Below are positions 58,901-64,000 of a DNA stretch of 64,000 nucleotides, piece after piece. The notes below the pieces were generated by a model. That model was not told the DNA's origin, searched no databases, and saw only the letters and a program-made list of their open reading frames with translations. Every line of letters begins with the position of its first letter. Within the stretch, counting starts at the first letter, position 1. This DNA is from Trichopria drosophilae (taxonomy: Eukaryota > Arthropoda > Insecta > Hymenoptera > Diapriidae). The stretch spans positions 102,605,001 to 102,669,000 of the forward strand of contig CM059587.1 in assembly GCA_030407085.1 (NCBI GenBank). The letters run 5' to 3'. The translations under genes and the position numbers were made by a program.

Positions 58901-61900
58901 AAAAATATTTAATGTCACAATTGGTAGTAAATTTTCTAATGCAGTATGCGATTTATCATATTTTACTCCCCAAATTCGTTTAATTAAATTAGTTATATAA
59001 TCATTGCTCTATTTTCTTAGATAATATTTCTCAGTCAATTTGAATTATCCACGTTTTAGATTAAACTTTGAATTAGATATTTTGAAAAGTTTTAAATGCC
59101 ATAAACTGCCTTTAATGAATTCAAAGTAGTCTTAGAGAGTTTGATAAAATGGGTGAATCCTAAGAGACTTCTTTGGAAACTCCATTATTACCAGTTCACG
59201 GATTAGTGCTAACTTCCAATTAATTTTATTAATTTTTTAAACTAAGTAGCGTGATCTCGAAGATAATCGCCTGATTTCGCTAATCTAATCTGCAAAAGTC
59301 CGCTGCAATTTTCATCAAAAACTTGATAGCGATATTAAATACTTAAGAAATTTCATCCGTCATCTCGTTGGGGAGAGATATTTGAGAAAACAAAGGGATG
59401 CTTGCGCCTCTATTTATCCACTTATTTCGATCTGCGTAGTTTAGCTTCTATTTATGGCTTTGAAATTTATAAATAAATTGAGCCATTTAATTAGTGTACA
59501 ACAAACACATTCCTATCATTTTTCAAAACTTGAAAATAATTTTATAAATAAAAGATATTTTTTAAACCATTATTAATCTATTAACTATAATATAAAAAGT
59601 TTAACTGATAAATTTATACTACAAATATAATGTACAAAACTTTCAAAATTATAGATGGTATGCATTGTTTTACAGGTATGTTACTGCACATGTACTTCAA
59701 TATTCATGTCAAAATATTTCAATGCTGAGCTTATCATATATTTATAAACAAAAACAAAACCTTTGATGCAATCACATACAAATAAGGTTTCGAGAATTCA
59801 TGACAAATATATTTCTAAGAAGCGATAAACATTATGTAGTAATATAATGTAATAATAAATGTGAAGTCAACAGTAAATATCTAAAAATAGAATTAAATTC
59901 TGAATTCCAAATACATCTGAAAAGAGCCTGAGTACTAACCCATTTCAGAGCCTTTTACGATCTATTTAAATAAAAAATTCTCACAATTTTACTCTTCCAG
60001 TGTTTCCAATTACTAACATCATTTTTAATTTTAGTTGTTATAAGTATCTTTAAATTTATACATCAAAATCTTCGAAAAAAAAATAAAATACACGATGTTG
60101 GTGATGTGTAATTTCAGCAGATGCCATGTAACAGCAATATTTATTATTAATACAGTACTAACTCTACTTACTAATCACATGTATTGTCGCAAAAGTAACG
60201 CTAGTTTAATTATTTTATTAACTGTTTAAAATTAAATTTATAATTATTAGATAAAAGTTACTCGGTAAGAGGGTTCTTTTACTAAAATAATATTGAAAAT
60301 ATTACTTTAATATTGTAAATATTATTTTAAATTGTCGAGTTGTTCACATCATCCACTAAATGTGAAAAAAAGCGTAAATTAATCGTTGTGTATTATTATA
60401 GCAAACAGAATTCTTGATTTCTTCGCTTGCATGTAAATAACTTGACCACTAACAGGTTATATATCCCTCTAGCAATAATATAGAGAACTAAATGCCTATT
60501 ATCGACAAAATACACATTTCTCTATGTGGACTCTATTGCCTTATTACATTCACATAAATGTATAGTTGTGAATGTATTTTACTAATTACAAAATTCACAG
60601 TATTCAACATTATTATATATTTAATTTGTACTATAAAATATTGTATTTCACTCGACATACCTACAGTATCAAACACTATTTTTTTCTCTGAGTGCAGTCT
60701 GAATAAATTGCCGCTATATTTTTTATTCAATCAAAGAAGGAAAAAACAATTCAGACAGTTTTACAGAGTTTAGTACTCAAGAATTCGAGAATTTAGTAAT
60801 TAAAACCATAAATAAGAAATATATATGTATATACTGAAAATATTGACAAATGTTGAGGTAAGTAAATGTTGAATTTTCAAATTTTGAGTTTGGAAATGTT
60901 GACTTAGAATGCTGAAATCGCAAATGTCAAAACTTATGTTTATCATAAATGATCTAAAATATCTCTACACCACCTTCAACTATTTGTCCTTTTGAAAAGA
61001 TTGGAATGCTGTTTGTAACGTTACCAGAAGGATCTTTTAGAAGAGCCGCAAAAGACATAACGTGTTATGCTACATCTTTTCAAATATTCATAAAAAATCT
61101 TATGAAGGGCTTATGATTCCGTCAGAGAGCTTTTGAAAGCTTTTATTTAGAAACCATAGCGCAAAAATTTTCGAATTGAATGCACTGTTATTTTTGACAG
61201 ACTCCTAATAGACCTTTCAACGTCGATTGTTTTTGTTTTTAATACCACAGAGTAGACATTTCAAGATAAAAGTTATTAGAATTTACAAAGGAAAACACAT
61301 GCAAAAGAGAATACAAAATAACTGGAATAGCTTAGGTGAAAAAAGTCAACAAGTCATTTTCTGCGGGAGAAAAATAAAATCAAAAGAAAATTCTTTATTT
61401 ACAGTTAATATACTTAAACCTTAACAATTTCGTGCTTTATAGTGTTTAGACAGAAAAATGTGTTAAAGTTTTAAATCAGCCGTTATTTATATAAATCATG
61501 TCGTAGATATTGTCCTGGTATATATCGGTATATCCAAATAATTTTGTAAATAATGGGAGAGTAAATTAAAATAATCGTCACTGTAATGCCAGTGCACGAA
61601 GCATAAGTATAATATTAAAAGATTTTATAAGGACTGGAAAAATGTGCTTTAGAATTGAAAAGAATAGAAAAACACTCCAACCAATTTTTCGTATTGTAAA
61701 ATACTTTAACATAACCTTTCGCATTCGGTTATCCAATTATCCTTATTCGCAGGGCAGTGTCAGCCTGCCCATTAAAAAAATATTTAATTGATATGTGAAA
61801 TATGTTATACATATGTGAATTTGCTATTTATTACTTCAATTTGTTTGGGTTATAAATAAATAAATAATGTTCATTGAACAATTTAAATTTGGCGGGTTTA

Positions 61901-62589
61901 TGACCACCAGTAGCGATGGATGTTAATTGCATTCAATAAATATTTTAAGGTGGTCGAAATATATTCAAACGCACCAGGTCGAAATCATTTCTATTTCCGA
62001 ACAGCGGACTTTTTTCGAATTTTCAATGAAAAAAGTTAAAAATGTTAATTTTGGATGTTAAATATATGAAAAATCAGTAGAAACCGAAAAAGTGTGAAAA
62101 ATTCAGAAAAACTACGTTTTTTTCGGCATATTTTTGTACTGATTATCCGTTACAGTGGTTCAAATTGTCTGAAAAATGTTAACAAGAAACTTCTGGTTCT
62201 TTCAACCAGAGAAATAATAGAAGTCTATTTATTACTATTTTCTGGTCAACGTAACCAGTTTTTTTTTAATATTTTAACGATAAATTTGAGTCAACAGAAA
62301 TGCGATTTGACAATAAAATGACGGAAGACAAAAATAAATACTTAAAAAAAGTTTTTTAAATATTCCTGCAAAACACTATTGAAAGTTGCAATTTTTACAA
62401 AATTTTCTCAGCGCCATTCGAAAGAGCGTCCTTCAAAAAGGCAAATTCATGTTATCTGGATTAATTTTTTCCGTTTCATATGAGAAATAAACTCTGAAGT
62501 CGAGGTAACATTTCAGTGCGTCTAGGGGTTAATGGATTAAATTTTCTACTTGTAATGGTGGTTCTTTATAATGATCGCTATTTATTATT
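58901..62589. other. AT-rich intergenic DNA, nothing recognised
   Basis: Open frames in this stretch (for example 60533-60773 on both strands, 61227-61424, 62094-62321) are AT-driven and have no domain I recognise. No RNA genes or ordered repeats were seen. Confidence 0.4.
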
Positions 62590-62860
62590 TTATCTGCTTT
62601 TCAAAAATAATTTATAACGCTTCAATAAACCGACAATAACCCTGTGGTCGACGGGACGCGCAATCGCTAAATCAAGATAAGCATCCTGGATTGGGATACA
62701 AAGTTGGAAAGAGACTGGTAAAAAAACGAGCTTTGCCCCCGCTGCGGAATAGATAGGAGGTAGGAAGACAGTTTCTTTACCACCATAGGGTAGCCTCCGA
62801 TGATAAAGTAGTACGTTGACTGTATAGGTCTGGATTTTTCGCAGTTTTCCAGACCCTCGT
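62590..62860 (-). other. GC-richer repeat-like segment beside the microsatellite
   Basis: An open minus-strand frame reads HRRLPYGGKETVFLPPIYSA, then LVFLPVSFQLCIPIQDAYLD, and stops at 62590. The composition stands out from its surroundings. I think it is a transposable-element or repeat fragment rather than a host exon, because it fuses straight into the pentamer repeat. No family is assigned. Confidence 0.3.
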
Positions 62861-63070
62861 GCCTTGTCTTGTCTTCTCTCGTCTTGTTTCGCCTGGTATT
62901 GTCTTATCTTGTCTCGTCTGGTATTGTCTCGTACGGTCTTGTCTTGTCTTGTATTGTCTGGTCTTGTCTTGTCTTGTCTGGTCTTGTCTTGTCTTGTCTG
63001 GTCTGGTCTGGTCTTGTCTTGTCTTGTCTTGTCTTGTCTTGTCTTGTCTGGTTTGGTCTTGTCTTGTCTT
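62861..63070 (+). repeat. GTCTT/GTCTG pentanucleotide microsatellite
   Basis: About 42 consecutive five-base units run here, mostly GTCTT with GTCTG and other variants. They are least regular at the left end (62861-62930) and most regular at 62935-63065. Because the unit is five bases and lacks stops in all phases, every frame stays open. This produces spurious frames on both strands. Confidence 0.95.
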
Positions 63071-63204
63071 ATAGTCAAAATAGACGTAAACCAGCGCTTA
63101 AGTGCAGCAATTTTTGTTAGGCTCTTTTTTTTATTGATGATATAGTTAGATAGATGTAAAAGACAAATTATATTCATATTTTAATAATTTTAAAACTTAT
63201 GGAA
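63071..63204. other. Short AT-rich spacer
   Basis: It lies between the microsatellite and the retrotransposon relic and has no feature. Confidence 0.4.
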
Positions 63205-63590
63205 AGTTCCCATATGGCCCTCATAAAGGTCACACATGCGCCCATAATGGGATTCCAAAACTCAAGGGAATAGATGGCAACGAAACAGCTGACCAAAACA
63301 CAAAAACTCTTCAAATTCCCTGTCTGATCCTTCAATTACAATCCCTTTCACGGACATGACAGAGCACTTTAAAGCGGATGCATACAAAAATACAGTAGTA
63401 CAACTCACGCTAGACAGTCAAACCAAGGGAATTCATTACTTCTCACACTACTACAATGAAAAAAAAACGTGGTTCGCAAATACTCAACTCCCAGGAAGAA
63501 TCATTTTGCTAATAAACAGGTGTAGATCCGGGCATTACAACTTAGCGTCATCACTATTTAAAATTTATCTCAACCACATACTATGACAAT
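63205..63590 (+). pseudogene. Non-LTR retrotransposon relic: RNase H end and ORF2 C-terminus
   Basis: In one plus-strand frame near 63237-63300 the sequence reads AHNGIPKLKGIDGNETADQN, the end of a LINE-encoded RNase H (family pattern HxGIxGNExADxxAK, with the last catalytic Asp in NETAD). A shifted frame then continues at 63356-63586 with QTKGIHYFSHYYNEKKTWFA, then PGRIILLINRCRSGHYNLAS and SLFKIYL. This matches the usual tail of RNase H-bearing LINEs of the I/R1/Loa type (xxINRLRxGHxxLNxxL). The upstream RT is missing and a frameshift separates the parts. Confidence 0.6.
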
Positions 63591-64000
63591 GTTCTAAGTA
63601 TAACAATCAACGAATAGAATTTCTTGTAAAACTACGAGGGTTCGGATTTCAGTTCCCCCTCACATCCGAAACTGTACTTTCCTCACCCACACCAAGAACC
63701 TGTGACACAGTGAACTCCTATTTTGTTAGATGCTAGCTAACTATTTAACTAGCGTTACCAAATAACTATGTACACTCACATTAATAGGTATCTCTTATAT
63801 ATATGTACCAGTACTACAAATTCTCATGTTATCTTAAATTTTATGAAAATGTCAGTTATGCTGTTATTCGATTCGACAATCAATATTTTTCGTTAATCAT
63901 GTACACTAGATGTCTTTTTTGTGATCTAGTAATCTGAATATAGTGAAATGCACTTACGAATATAATAAGCAAGAAATACAGATTGCGCTCTCCAATACTA
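63591..64000. other. AT-rich DNA to the window end
   Basis: The first part (to about 63720) may be the continuation of the retrotransposon relic's tail (cctcacccacaccaagaacc). Nothing else is supportable. Confidence 0.35.

Noticed and set aside
62590..63177. 195-codon frame rich in TRQDK repeats, and overlapping plus-strand VLSCLVLSC frames
   Set aside because: They are translations of a five-base microsatellite that lacks stops in every phase.

Overview
The window is AT-rich, gene-poor and repeat-dense DNA from an animal, almost certainly an insect. The only convincing host gene is a gustatory-receptor (7tm_7) coding segment, an arthropod chemoreceptor family. The rest is dominated by non-LTR retrotransposons, palindromic MITE-like elements and one very large satellite-bearing inverted-repeat element. 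The receptor's style and one hymenopteran-type RT relic suggest a hymenopteran, but the sequence does not prove it.

Layout. 1-1000: probable last coding exon and 3' UTR of an unrecognised host gene (+). 1764-1930: one Tc1/mariner-like terminus. 2699-2950: exon-like peptide island with one in-frame stop (-). 4190-5180: decayed Jockey-type reverse transcriptase (+). 7628-8626: gustatory receptor exon(s) (-). About 10.2-15.7 kb: near-complete non-LTR retrotransposon (+) with a frameshifted ORF1 and an intact 1145-residue endonuclease/reverse-transcriptase ORF2. ORF2 begins inside the ORF1 stop codon (TAATG). 16.29 kb: tRNA-like pseudogene. 17.77-18.03 kb: candidate 3'-terminal exon (-). 18.5-31.4 kb: AT-rich DNA with several palindromic elements and a second type of RT relic (22.56-23.24 kb, -). 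32.3-33.47 kb and 52.18-52.69 kb: two halves of one Jockey-like RT pseudogene (-).

The halves of that pseudogene are split by the main object of the window, a self-contained 18,708-bp element at 33471-52178. It has terminal inverted repeats of about 490 bp (roughly 98% alike by eye), an exact 8-bp target-site duplication (AAAAGTTT), and a filling of about 118 head-to-tail copies of a 146-bp satellite monomer plus two inverted copies on the right. No transposase is visible. The empty target site can be rebuilt because the interrupted RT reading frame resumes across the duplication. Degraded monomer relatives lie within the TIRs themselves. The array therefore appears to have grown out of a foldback-type DNA transposon's own arms, so this looks like a satellite DNA caught inside its parent transposon.

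52.8-53.0 kb holds an unusual A-B-A'-B' inverted-repeat arrangement. 53-64 kb is AT-rich with a second copy of one MITE family (58.07 kb), the 3' end of a non-LTR element with an AAT tail (58.36 kb), a GTCTT-type pentamer microsatellite (62.86 kb), and an RNase H/C-terminal relic of another non-LTR element (63.2-63.6 kb).

These elements form no operons or pathways. The window is best read as a record of nested transposition and satellite growth around sparse host exons.
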